DNA of 64,000 nt from an uncultured bacterium (lineage in GTDB: Bacteria; Bacillota; Clostridia; Oscillospirales; Ruminococcaceae), in contig CAJMSD010000009.1 of NCBI GenBank assembly GCA_905215965.1, positions 52,857-116,856 of the forward strand. Direction: 5' to 3'. How positions within the stretch are numbered: the first letter of the stretch is position 1; every line of letters starts with the position of its first letter. Positions 54,207-61,633 of the stretch are shown here, in pieces. The notes beneath the pieces are model-generated. The model searched no databases. It had not been told where the DNA came from and was given only the letters and a program-made list of their open reading frames with translations. A program made the position numbers and the translations under genes.

Positions 54207-55856
54207 TCAAGAAGATTCTGCTACCAACAACCGCTTCATCAGGCAAAGGTCAAAAACATTGAGTGCATTATCTTCACACAGATCGCCGGCTTTCCAGTCC
54301 GCAAGCGTTACATCAGGCACGGCAAGCAGCCATTTTTGAAGCAGCACCACATCTGCAACAGAGAATACACCGTCTGCATTGACATCGCCCTTTACGGCAG
54401 TACTTTCGTACAGTTTCGGCAGTTCGTCAAGGGTAATGACATATTCGCTGTCATAAGCCTTCTTCAGAATTTCTTTTTCTGTGTAAGTTTCATTGTAAAC
54501 ACCGTCCTTGACAACATATTCACCAACCCATGTGCCGAACCACGACCATTTTGCATTGGTTGCAAGCATATCGTCCACATCAAATATCACGCCATTTTCC
54601 GTCATAGCGATGATCTTATTTTCAGCCGGAATTTTCAGAATGTCCGAAAATTTTGATGCATTGGCAGTATATTGCTGCGGATTTGTATAAATATCCAGAC
54701 CAATGATATCCACATATTCATCACCCGGATACCAGTCAGCAGAATCGCCGTTCCATATCCAGATGAGATTATTGCAGCGATGAACATTTGTAAGCTGTTC
54801 GTAGAGATATACCCAGAATTTCTTGTAAGCATCGTTGCCTGCCGCACTCCACCAGAACCAACCGCCGCCAGATTCATGAAGCGGTCTCCACAGCACAGGA
54901 ACACCTGCATCTTCAAGACGGTGCATCTGTTCAGCGATCACAGCTATATCCGCATCCAACAGTGCCAATCCCTCCGGATCGTCGCCATTCATGACAGCGG
55001 CAAGATCAAGGTTGGTTTTGTCAGTGTAGAATGCACCCCACCAATTCGGATTTTCTCCCTCTGTATCTGGAAGAATATATTTTTCCGGTGCATTCCAGTG
55101 CCAGCAAAAGGTAATAATTCCGCCGGCATTATGAAAATCAATTGCTGTTTCAACTGCATTCGATTCTGCACCGTGGGCAGTGCGTGAAGTGCTATAATTC
55201 ATCATATCAAGCCCAAGAAGTGCAGGATATTTTCCGGTCTCTTCATAAATCGCCTGAAATTCTTCGCCTTTCAATCCGTCATTGCACACCTGTCCAGCAA
55301 GAGTAGTTTTACCGTAGCTGCTGCAAAGATAGTTAAAGAGTGATTTGGCATTGTCTGTTGCATTGGGATTGATGAGGGTATTATCGACCTCGTAAACACT
55401 TTCAGGAATACTATCAGCAGTGGAAATTTCCAGATAGTCCACCTGAATCCAGCCCCATGAACTTGTAATGCTTACAGTATGCTCACCTTTGGTAAGAGCA
55501 ATGCTGTGCAGTGTATATTCTGAAAGTGTATCGCCTGTACTTTTCAGGTCACCGATAAAATTGCCATCAATATGAATGTTGTTTGTTTTATCTCCGCCGA
55601 TGCCCATTGAACAGAATGTCAGGTCGTAAATGCCGTCAGTGGGAACAGTAATGGAAAAATCAATCTTATCGCTGCTGTCAGAGAGATTTCCGACAACTAA
55701 GCCGCCGGAAGCGTTTTCATTGTCTATCGTGGTTATTGTGCCGAAAAGCACTGCATTTTCCGCTTCATAAAGTCCGATATTTTCGGCAGAAGTCCGAAGC
55801 GGTAAAGCGTTTGTCAGCAATACCGCACTTGCCAATATGGCAATGATTCGTTTCAT
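54207..55856 (-). CDS. GH26 beta-mannanase with CBM35-like and dockerin modules
   Basis: 549 aa, secreted. Signal peptide (1 to about 24, ending RTSAE). A CBM35-like module follows (about 28-150, YEAENAVLFG..GIYDLTFCSMG). The GH26 catalytic domain is about 170-470, with acid/base Glu in WRPLHESGGGWFWW and the likely nucleophile in AMTENGVIF. A type I dockerin closes the protein (GDVNADGVFSVADVVLLQKW..CEDNALNVFDLCLMKR), with two Ca-binding DxNxDG-like repeats. It cuts mannans as a cellulosome subunit. The dockerin is nearly identical to that of the pectate lyase in this window, so both should bind the same cohesin. It lies inside the phage-derived array. Confidence 0.93.
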   Translation of the reverse strand: MKRIIAILASAVLLTNALPLRTSAENIGLYEAENAVLFGTITTIDNENASGGLVVGNLSDSSDKIDFSITVPTDGIYDLTFCSMGIGGDKTNNIHIDGNFIGDLKSTGDTLSEYTLHSIALTKGEHTVSITSSWGWIQVDYLEISTADSIPESVYEVDNTLINPNATDNAKSLFNYLCSSYGKTTLAGQVCNDGLKGEEFQAIYEETGKYPALLGLDMMNYSTSRTAHGAESNAVETAIDFHNAGGIITFCWHWNAPEKYILPDTEGENPNWWGAFYTDKTNLDLAAVMNGDDPEGLALLDADIAVIAEQMHRLEDAGVPVLWRPLHESGGGWFWWSAAGNDAYKKFWVYLYEQLTNVHRCNNLIWIWNGDSADWYPGDEYVDIIGLDIYTNPQQYTANASKFSDILKIPAENKIIAMTENGVIFDVDDMLATNAKWSWFGTWVGEYVVKDGVYNETYTEKEILKKAYDSEYVITLDELPKLYESTAVKGDVNADGVFSVADVVLLQKWLLAVPDVTLADWKAGDLCEDNALNVFDLCLMKRLLVAESS

Positions 55857-55909
55857 GTCGACCTCCTAAATTTTTTATGTGTATTTACGATAAGTGGTAT
55901 CTTTCTTAC

Positions 55910-55938
55910 ATTATAGCACAAAGGAAGTTGAAATACAA
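55910..55938 (-). promoter_or_regulatory. Promoter of the mannanase gene
   Basis: Minus strand TTGTAT (55938-55933), 17-bp spacer, TATAAT (55915-55910); AGGAGG ribosome site before ATG 55856. Confidence 0.65.
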
Positions 55939-55969
55939 GGGGATTTAAATTACTGTTCAGGTGTTGTTG

Positions 55970-56004
55970 AGTCTGAAAAAACATGGTATCGCCTCCTTTC
56001 GGTG
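55970..56004 (-). pseudogene. Tail gene start remnant, copy B
   Basis: The sequence ACATGGTATCGCCTCCTTTC and its flank repeat the ribosome site and ATG of the tail gene at 53131. Here only MFF is kept before the match ends. Confidence 0.65.
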
Positions 56005-56006
56005 GA

Positions 56007-56035
56007 TTGACTTTTTCGCTTAAAGATGATATAAT
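56007..56035 (+). promoter_or_regulatory. Moron promoter, copy B
   Basis: TTGACT (56007-56012), 17-bp spacer, TATAAT (56030-56035). It is a clear homologue of copy A, and the leader is similar with changes in the hairpin. Confidence 0.8.
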
Positions 56036-56097
56036 AGGGAAAACAAATAGAGGGAGAACTCCTCCCCAAATCGGAAGTTGTAAAGGAAAATAAGTCT

Positions 56098-56307
56098 ATG
56101 ATTGAAACAATTGCCGTTGCATTAATTTGTTTATGTATATTTGTCGAGATTACGTATCTTAAAAATTTGAATAATTTCTTTCGAAAGCATAATGATGTGA
56201 CTTTAAAAGATATTAACAAGGAATTTAAAACTCGTTGTTGCACTTTATTTGCAATACCTATATTTACTATTGTATTGGAATTAGTTTTGCTTTTCCTAAA
56301 ACGATAA
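56098..56307 (+). CDS. Small two-helix membrane protein (moron cargo)
   Basis: 69 aa. Two hydrophobic segments (about 3-22, TIAVALICLCIFVEITYL, and 48-67, LFAIPIFTIVLELVLLFL) flank a charged loop (NNFFRKHNDVTLKDINKEFKTR). No family recognised. A moderate AAAGGA ribosome site precedes ATG 56098. Size and context suggest a prophage-encoded membrane modifier, such as superinfection exclusion or an antitoxin/holin-like role. None of these can be shown from the sequence. Confidence 0.6.
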   Translation: MIETIAVALICLCIFVEITYLKNLNNFFRKHNDVTLKDINKEFKTRCCTLFAIPIFTIVLELVLLFLKR

Positions 56308-56325
56308 CTTCCAGTTTATCGTGCT

Positions 56326-56352
56326 AAAGGAGCGACTCAAAATCGCTCCTTT
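56326..56352. terminator. Moron/tape-measure terminator, copy B
   Basis: AAAGGAGCGA / TCGCTCCTTT with the same loop as copy A. Confidence 0.85.
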
Positions 56353-56439
56353 TACACATTCAAGGCATTCCTCGTCTGCCGATAAATTTCCAGCCGTGAC
56401 AGTGATTTCGGGCTATTATTCGTCTGATTCACCGCAGCA
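56352..56439 (-). pseudogene. Tape-measure protein C-terminal remnant, copy B
   Basis: The minus strand encodes GGAAVNQTNNSPKSLSRLEI then YRQTRNALNV and stop. It is the same tail end as copy A, with a different upstream sequence. Confidence 0.7.
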
Positions 56440-56457
56440 CCGCCTCATTTATGAAAA

Positions 56458-56486
56458 TTGACTTTTCCACTTGGAAATGATATAAT
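56458..56486 (+). promoter_or_regulatory. Moron promoter, copy C
   Basis: TTGACT (56458-56463), 17-bp spacer, TATAAT (56481-56486). The leader hairpin is AGAGGG-GCAGA-CCCTCT. It is directly joined to tape-measure copy B; the tail gene start is missing here. Confidence 0.8.
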
Positions 56487-56542
56487 AGTAAAAAAGTAGA
56501 GGGGCAGACCCTCTCTATCAAAATGTGAATTGGAGAACCTAT

Positions 56543-57232
56543 ATGAAAGATGAATGTTTGATTTGCAACGCTCCTTTGGAATATCTGGAAACAGATGAAC
56601 CAATGGTGTGTGCGATTTGCCACAAGAAAGAAAACAGCAAGACAAGATGCGTGAACGGACATTATGTCTGTAATGAATGTCATACAAAAGGCATAGACAG
56701 TATCATCAGAATATGCCTGAATGAAACGTCGAAAGATCCCATATACATTATTGAAAAACTGATGTCCCAGCCGTTTTGTCATATGCACGGTCCTGAACAT
56801 CATGTTATGGTTGGAGCTGCACTTTTGACAGCGTATAAAAATGCAGGCGGTGACATTGAACTTTCTGCCGCCCTGATGGAAATGGTGAATCGTGGAAAAA
56901 GTGTTCACGGCGGTGCTTGTGGTTTCTGGGGTGCCTGCGGAGCGGGTATCAGTACGGGTATGTTTGTCTCCATCATATCGAAATCCACACCTCTTGCAAA
57001 CCAACCTTTTGCATTATCGCATCAGATGACGTCAATGGCTCTTGGAAAAATCGGAGAAATTGGCGGTCCTCGGTGTTGCAAGAGAGATTCTTTTTTATCA
57101 ATATTGGCTGCTATTGATTTTGTAGAACAGCATTTCGGTGTAAAAATGGACAAGCCTAAAATCACGTGTCACTACTCGTCTCAAAATAATCAATGCATCG
57201 GAAAACGCTGTCCGTTTTCAAAAGCCAATTGA
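56543..57232 (+). CDS. DUF5714 domain protein (moron cargo)
   Basis: 229 aa. N-terminal zinc-ribbon-like cysteines (CLICN, CAICHKKE, CVNGHYVCNECH) precede a domain with HMHGPEHHVMVGAALLTAYKNAGG, RGKSVHGGACGFWGACGAGISTG, and a closing CHYSSQNNQCIGKRCPF. The many Cys and His suggest metal or cluster binding. DUF5714 has no established function; it is found in clostridia and methanogens. ATG 56543 follows TTGGAGAACCTAT; the GTG opening at 56525 is less likely. It is co-transcribed with the GNAT gene. Confidence 0.8.
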   Translation: MKDECLICNAPLEYLETDEPMVCAICHKKENSKTRCVNGHYVCNECHTKGIDSIIRICLNETSKDPIYIIEKLMSQPFCHMHGPEHHVMVGAALLTAYKNAGGDIELSAALMEMVNRGKSVHGGACGFWGACGAGISTGMFVSIISKSTPLANQPFALSHQMTSMALGKIGEIGGPRCCKRDSFLSILAAIDFVEQHFGVKMDKPKITCHYSSQNNQCIGKRCPFSKAN

Positions 57233-57265
57233 TAAGGTGTCAAGCGGAATTTTTGAGTATAATTC

Positions 57266-57709
57266 ATGGATATATTTGAAATTACAGAAAATAAAAAAGA
57301 GTATCTGAAATTGTTGCTGTTGGCGGATGAACAGGAAAATATGATAGACCGTTATCTTTATCAAGGGAAAATGTATGTGCTTGATGATAATGGCATAAAA
57401 TGTGAATGCGTTATCACCGATGAAGGAAACGGCATTCTTGAAATCAAAAATATTGCAACTGTTCTGGAATGTCAAGGCAAAGGATACGGAAAAACTTTAA
57501 TTGAATATATCGCTGAAAAATATAAGGCAGATTATTCTATTTTACAAGTCGGCACAGGCGACAGTCCACTGACGATACCTTTCTATGAAAAGTGTGGTTT
57601 TGAGCGTTCACATATCGTGCCAAATTTCTTTACAGACAATTATGATCACCCGATTTACGAATGCGGTATCCAATTGGTCGATATGATTTATCTTCAAAGG
57701 AAGCTATAA
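57266..57709 (+). CDS. GNAT-family N-acetyltransferase (moron cargo)
   Basis: 147 aa. GNAT motif A is ECQGKGYGKTLIEYIAEKY (acetyl-CoA pyrophosphate loop), motif B is FYEKCGFERSHIV, and motif D IKNIATVLE precedes. The acceptor is unknown. The ribosome site is weak, and the 33-bp gap after the DUF5714 gene suggests co-transcription from promoter copy C. A shared ATAACTTCCAGTT segment and terminator copy C follow. Confidence 0.88.
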   Translation: MDIFEITENKKEYLKLLLLADEQENMIDRYLYQGKMYVLDDNGIKCECVITDEGNGILEIKNIATVLECQGKGYGKTLIEYIAEKYKADYSILQVGTGDSPLTIPFYEKCGFERSHIVPNFFTDNYDHPIYECGIQLVDMIYLQRKL

Positions 57710-57730
57710 CTTCCAGTTAATAATGCAAAG

Positions 57731-57753
57731 AGGAGCGACCCAAAATCGCTCCT
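57731..57753. terminator. Moron/tape-measure terminator, copy C
   Basis: AGGAGCGA / TCGCTCCT followed by a T-run. Confidence 0.8.
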
Positions 57754-57755
57754 TT

Positions 57756-57852
57756 TTATATATTTAAAGCATTTCTTGTTTGCCGATAGATTTCCAGCCG
57801 TGACAGCAGTTTCGGTGTTGATTTAGTCGCCGGTTTGGTTTTCTAAGATTAG
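57756..57852 (-). pseudogene. Tape-measure C-terminal remnant, copy C, joined to tail gene start
   Basis: The minus strand encodes STPKLLSRLEIYRQTRNALNI and stop (57756 to about 57825). Just upstream (57831-57851) are codons LILENQTGD of the tail gene start. The two pieces are in the reverse of the normal phage order, so they were joined by recombination. Confidence 0.6.
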
Positions 57853-58283
57853 AGCTTGTTCACATTAAAATGGCATCAAAAATCATAGCAAGAGAAACGA
57901 TAGAAAAATAGATTACATCAAGTTTGTCATAACGAGTAAAAACTTTTCTGAAGAGTTTTAAACGGAGAAAATAACGCTCAACTTCATTACGACGTTTGTA
58001 AAGTTCTTTATCGTACTCCCTAAGTAGATAATGTTCATTGTCGGAAAAGATTGATTCTATGAGTTTTCTTCCCTTTGGAGCATCATGACGGTTTCCTGCA
58101 GATAAGTGAAAGGTCATAGCAAATCGTGCAGCAACGCACACATGAACTGATAATTTGATATGCTCGGTTTTTCCGGGCTATCGGCATAAATCGCTCTATT
58201 TTTGCAAACTGTTTTTTCGTCATTTTCATATCTATATTTCAACTCATTTTTCTGCATTTGTCAATGCTTTATGTGAACACGCT
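57853..58283 (-). mobile_element. Internally deleted IS5-family insertion sequence
   Basis: Ends carry inverted repeats (AGCTTGTTCACAT at 57853-57865, and ATGTGAACACGCT at 58271-58283). The transposase survives as an N-terminal piece (MKMTKKQFAKIERFMP, from 58229) and a C-terminal piece (58141-57860: RNEVERYFLRLKLFRKVFTR then YDKLDVIYFSIVSLAMIF). The middle is missing, so it is inactive by itself. The flanks differ (tail fragment on the left, IS3 remnant on the right) and show no clear target duplication. Confidence 0.75.
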
Positions 58284-58388
58284 ATAGAACTTGCCGATTA
58301 TGTCCATTGGTTCAATAATTACCGTATTCACAGCTCTCTTGGTTATCTCTCTCCGGTTCAATTTAAATCTTCTTTCCCGGCTAAATAA
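58284..58388 (+). pseudogene. IS3-family transposase (OrfB) C-terminal remnant
   Basis: AIELADYVHWFNNYRIHSSL followed by GYLSPVQFKSS is the characteristic end of IS3/IS150-type OrfB transposases. Only the last 35 codons remain, cut by the IS5-type element. Confidence 0.75.
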
Positions 58389-58402
58389 TTTCTGTCCTAT
58401 TT

Positions 58403-58627
58403 TGCGTTGACAAGCCAAAGCAATCTGTGTAAGATTTTGTATGAGGCAAAAAGCTGCTTTTTTCCGCCCAATGAAGAAGAAACGGAAGAGCTGGTGGAGA
58501 TGGCAAAATAGGTGCAGAAAGCCTTGGGATCAAACAAGAAGATTTTTGGGATGACGACAACACCTATAGCTATCAGTTAAATGTGAATCCTACGGATAAT
58601 CCGAAGTGCTTTGAAGTTGTGACTTAA
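58403..58627 (+). pseudogene. Frameshifted remnant of an unrecognised gene
   Basis: One frame reads LYEAKSCFFPPNEEETEELV and ends in TAG (58511). From there a second frame continues LGIKQEDFWDDDNTYSYQLN then VNPTDNPKCFEVVT and stop. The two pieces look like a single degraded acidic protein. Family not recognised. The rest of 58628-58754 holds only the terminator below. Confidence 0.4.
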
Positions 58628-58647
58628 ATAAGTAGACTATAAATTGA

Positions 58648-58685
58648 AAATGCCGTACTCAATGTAATGTTTGAATACGGCATTT
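58648..58685. terminator. Terminator downstream of the pectate lyase gene
   Basis: AAATGCCGTA / TACGGCATTT (58648-58657 and 58676-58685) with extra pairing CTCAA / TTTGA in the inner part. Confidence 0.7.
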
Positions 58686-58754
58686 CTGATTTACCCAATT
58701 GTTATTATGAATATAACCCGGTTTTATATCTCCCTTAATGTGCAGATAGAGAGA

Positions 58755-61475
58755 TTATTGATTCAAAAGCTCACGTTTCATAAGGCAAAGATCAAAAACA
58801 TCAAGCTTGTCATCTTCACATAGATCGGCAGCTTTCCAATTGGCGAGGTGTGTGTCCGGCACTGCGAGCAGCCACTTCTGAAGCAGCACTACATCAGCAA
58901 CACTAAGTTGACCATCCATATTCACATCACCTTTAACGTTTTTTTCGGCTGCCTTCACTGCAAAGATCGTATAATTTACACAGGATACAGATTGACCATT
59001 TGTACCGAGCGTCACACTCTCACCGGATGTCATCTCTCTGCTGTATAGCCGGAACTTTACATCCTTACTATTGGTGGCGGTCAACTCAGTCAATGTCCAG
59101 TCAGAAAGCCATGCCGGAACATTCTTTACTCTGGCATCGAGTGCGACATACAGTGTCATATCAGCATTTGCAGTTACTTCTGCCAGATCACCGGCAGTAT
59201 TTTTGGAGTCACAAGCAGTCTGGATATACTCCGCACCAAGCAGTTCATTTGGAAGCTCTGTATAGGTTGCATCCCGGTCACCGAATACCAATGAACCGAT
59301 TTGTGCCTTCTCTGCGATTTTCCAATTCTGATAATAGTTCAGGTCTTTGGGGATAAGTGCCATTAGTTTTCCCTTGATTGGGGCAATACGTGCTTCGACT
59401 TTCCACTTCTGGTTAGCACTTTCGTCACATGTCCACTGCACAATCGCTGCACCCGGCTCAACTGAACCCATCGCAATGCCGAGACAACTTTTGTCACGGC
59501 TGATTTTAGTAGCAAGTGTATAGGTGTTGTCGCCGTTATCTACAAATTTAAAGAGCTGTGCATCCGTACCGTTCTTCTCGGTCAGAGAAAGTGCTGTGCC
59601 GTTATCCTTACTGCCATCTGCAAGTGTAAGTACAAGACCGCTCTCATGCTCTGTGATAAGATAGTAGCCATTGCCGACATCTTCTAAATTCCAAAGATAC
59701 TCGGCCTCTGTCTGCTGCATCGTTCCATCTTTCAGACCGATAGACAGTCCGCTGCCGGAATTCACAATGGCGTAATTATGCTGCGTCGGAAGTACCGCAC
59801 CAATTTTTCCGCCCTGTACCGGCTCATTGCCGACCTCTACGGATTTCAGGAACGGTGATTCAAATGTCTTGCTGACAAAATCTGCACAGGTGCTGTCGGT
59901 GATATATTGAATGCTGTTATATGTTTTAAAGCATCCGGAGTATTTGTTGCAAAAATCCTTGACATCCGTACCGTTCTTGTTGTAAGCTTCAACCAGATGA
60001 TAACCATAGAAGTCAGCCGGTTTCCATTCTGAGGTATTATGATTTTTAAAGCTGATTGCGGACGGTGTACCGGACGGAGAATCCGACGTATACGAACCGC
60101 TGTCCGTAAAGGTAATGGAAGAATTTCTGTCCGGATCGAGCTCATTGCCCTTGTACCCTTCAAAACGGCAATTTTCATTTACTACACGGGAACCTTCGCC
60201 ACCGATGACCTGAGAGGACTTATTGGGATTGCTGCCGCCGGTGACGGTATGATAATTGTTGTAGTTGTGATCGTAACCGTTGGAATACTGCGGACAGCGG
60301 CGAGAACACTGCTCCCACTTATTGTACATAAGTGTTGTATGCAGGCGGGAGGTATCCTTGTTCTGAGATCCGAAAGCAAATGTCCAGTAACGATTTTTGA
60401 AATAGGTGTAGGAAACGGTGATATAGTCCGGATTATAGCTGTTATATTTTCCGTCCGACCAACTTTCGGAGGGCGTGTTGATCCAGATGAATTTACCGAC
60501 CTCTGCATCCTTGTTCTGGCTGAAAGTCGCACTGAAATTATTGTGATCAATCCAGAGATTCCGCACACCGTAAAATTGCAGGAGAATCGTGCCAGAGCCT
60601 GTATTGTTCAGCGTTCTGCCGACCCAGTTGACATTTTTTATGACAATATTATTACTTGGACGATCATCCTTACCCCAAAAATCATCATTGCGTAGCTGAC
60701 TATCATAGACAGTATTTTTGCTGTAAGAGCCGATGATAGTCTTGTTATCACGGATGCGCTGCTTATCCTTGCTTTGGTTCACAAGATCGAGGTCGGCTGT
60801 GATGACAACGGTTTTAGGGTCTGTTGAATCGAGGGCGGTGATGAATTCATCCACCGTGTCAGCATAGACCGTTTCGCCAAGCAAACCACCAATTGTACCC
60901 GCCTTCTCTTTACCGTTCACAACGCTGTTTGCTGCAAAGCCCTCCAGACCATCCAAATTCAGTTTATACTTCTGATAGGTTTCTCCCGTATAATCATCAA
61001 CATTCACGGAGTTGCTGTCCGGATTAAAAGTCAGAGCAGATCCGTCCGCAATGCTGGTAATCTTGTAGTAGAGGTCATAGCCCTCGAAATCCTGAGCAAC
61101 CGCCTCAATCTTCCATCTCTGCGAGGTGCTGTCGATGTCAGTAGAGATTACTGCCAGACCGCCGTCATTCGTCAGAACATAGCCCGTCGAGGAACTGACA
61201 ATCTCGTACACACCTGTACTGATGTAATTGAGATACCACTTTTGCGACCGTTCACCAAGGAACGTGTAGGAACTGACATTGTCTCCGTCATCTGTACCGG
61301 ATAGCGTAAGATTCCGATTCGTGTCGCCAATACCCAGCCGAAACTCCTGTACTGGATAACTCATGGTGTCTGCTCCGGCTGCCTCTGCGGGAACAGATGT
61401 GATTTCTGTTGGAATAAGCGAAGTGCTTATGATTGCTGTACAAAACAGACTGCAAATGCACTTTTTCAGCCTCAT
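58755..61475 (-). CDS. PL1 pectate lyase with ricin-type lectin and dockerin modules
   Basis: 906 aa, secreted (signal peptide 1 to about 33). A ricin-B-like region (about 40-175, repeated QKWYL / QRWKIEA motifs) precedes the PL1 parallel beta-helix (about 200-560, with RNLWIDHNNF, VSYTYFKNRYWTFAFGSQN, SRRCPQYSNGYDHNYNNY). A second ricin-like module (about 580-705, QLFKFVDNGDNTY..NQKWKVEA) and an unassigned domain (about 710-840) follow. The type I dockerin is GDVNMDGQLSVADVVLLQKW..CEDDKLDVFDLCLMKR. In the RxPxxR element the first Arg is kept but the second is Ser. It cleaves pectate by beta-elimination in the cellulosome. Divergent from the hybrid regulator gene. Confidence 0.92.
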   Translation of the reverse strand: MRLKKCICSLFCTAIISTSLIPTEITSVPAEAAGADTMSYPVQEFRLGIGDTNRNLTLSGTDDGDNVSSYTFLGERSQKWYLNYISTGVYEIVSSSTGYVLTNDGGLAVISTDIDSTSQRWKIEAVAQDFEGYDLYYKITSIADGSALTFNPDSNSVNVDDYTGETYQKYKLNLDGLEGFAANSVVNGKEKAGTIGGLLGETVYADTVDEFITALDSTDPKTVVITADLDLVNQSKDKQRIRDNKTIIGSYSKNTVYDSQLRNDDFWGKDDRPSNNIVIKNVNWVGRTLNNTGSGTILLQFYGVRNLWIDHNNFSATFSQNKDAEVGKFIWINTPSESWSDGKYNSYNPDYITVSYTYFKNRYWTFAFGSQNKDTSRLHTTLMYNKWEQCSRRCPQYSNGYDHNYNNYHTVTGGSNPNKSSQVIGGEGSRVVNENCRFEGYKGNELDPDRNSSITFTDSGSYTSDSPSGTPSAISFKNHNTSEWKPADFYGYHLVEAYNKNGTDVKDFCNKYSGCFKTYNSIQYITDSTCADFVSKTFESPFLKSVEVGNEPVQGGKIGAVLPTQHNYAIVNSGSGLSIGLKDGTMQQTEAEYLWNLEDVGNGYYLITEHESGLVLTLADGSKDNGTALSLTEKNGTDAQLFKFVDNGDNTYTLATKISRDKSCLGIAMGSVEPGAAIVQWTCDESANQKWKVEARIAPIKGKLMALIPKDLNYYQNWKIAEKAQIGSLVFGDRDATYTELPNELLGAEYIQTACDSKNTAGDLAEVTANADMTLYVALDARVKNVPAWLSDWTLTELTATNSKDVKFRLYSREMTSGESVTLGTNGQSVSCVNYTIFAVKAAEKNVKGDVNMDGQLSVADVVLLQKWLLAVPDTHLANWKAADLCEDDKLDVFDLCLMKRELLNQ

Positions 61476-61508
61476 AATAATTCCTCCTTAATTATGGCTT
61501 TCCTTATC

Positions 61509-61524
61509 ATTATGATAGCATAAT
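61509..61524. promoter_or_regulatory. Dyad in front of the pectate lyase gene
   Basis: ATTATG-ATAG-CATAAT, part of a larger AT-rich near-palindrome, in the region expected for the pectate lyase promoter. Possible operator. Confidence 0.45.
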
Positions 61525-61583
61525 CATCATAAAACTAAAATAACAATTTACGCATTTTTACTGACATTTTCGTCACTTTTGAC

Positions 61584-61612
61584 TTGACATACCATTTACT
61601 GCATGGTATAAT
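61584..61612 (+). promoter_or_regulatory. Promoter of the hybrid regulator with dyad in the spacer
   Basis: TTGACA (61584-61589), 17-bp spacer, TATAAT (61607-61612). Inverted arms ATACCAT (61589-61595) and ATGGTAT (61603-61609) lie between and over the core elements, which suggests repression or autoregulation. Confidence 0.75.
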
Positions 61613-61633
61613 AAAACCGAAGGTGGTGAGGGA

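Noticed and set aside
53132..57852. Integron gene-cassette array
   Set aside because: No tyrosine-type integron integrase and no attC-like sites. The repeats are recognisable phage tail gene ends, which explains the pattern better.
60039..60695. Open frame opposite the pectate lyase gene (218 codons)
   Set aside because: Antisense to the PL1 domain, low-complexity Ile/Val/Arg-rich translation, no start signals.
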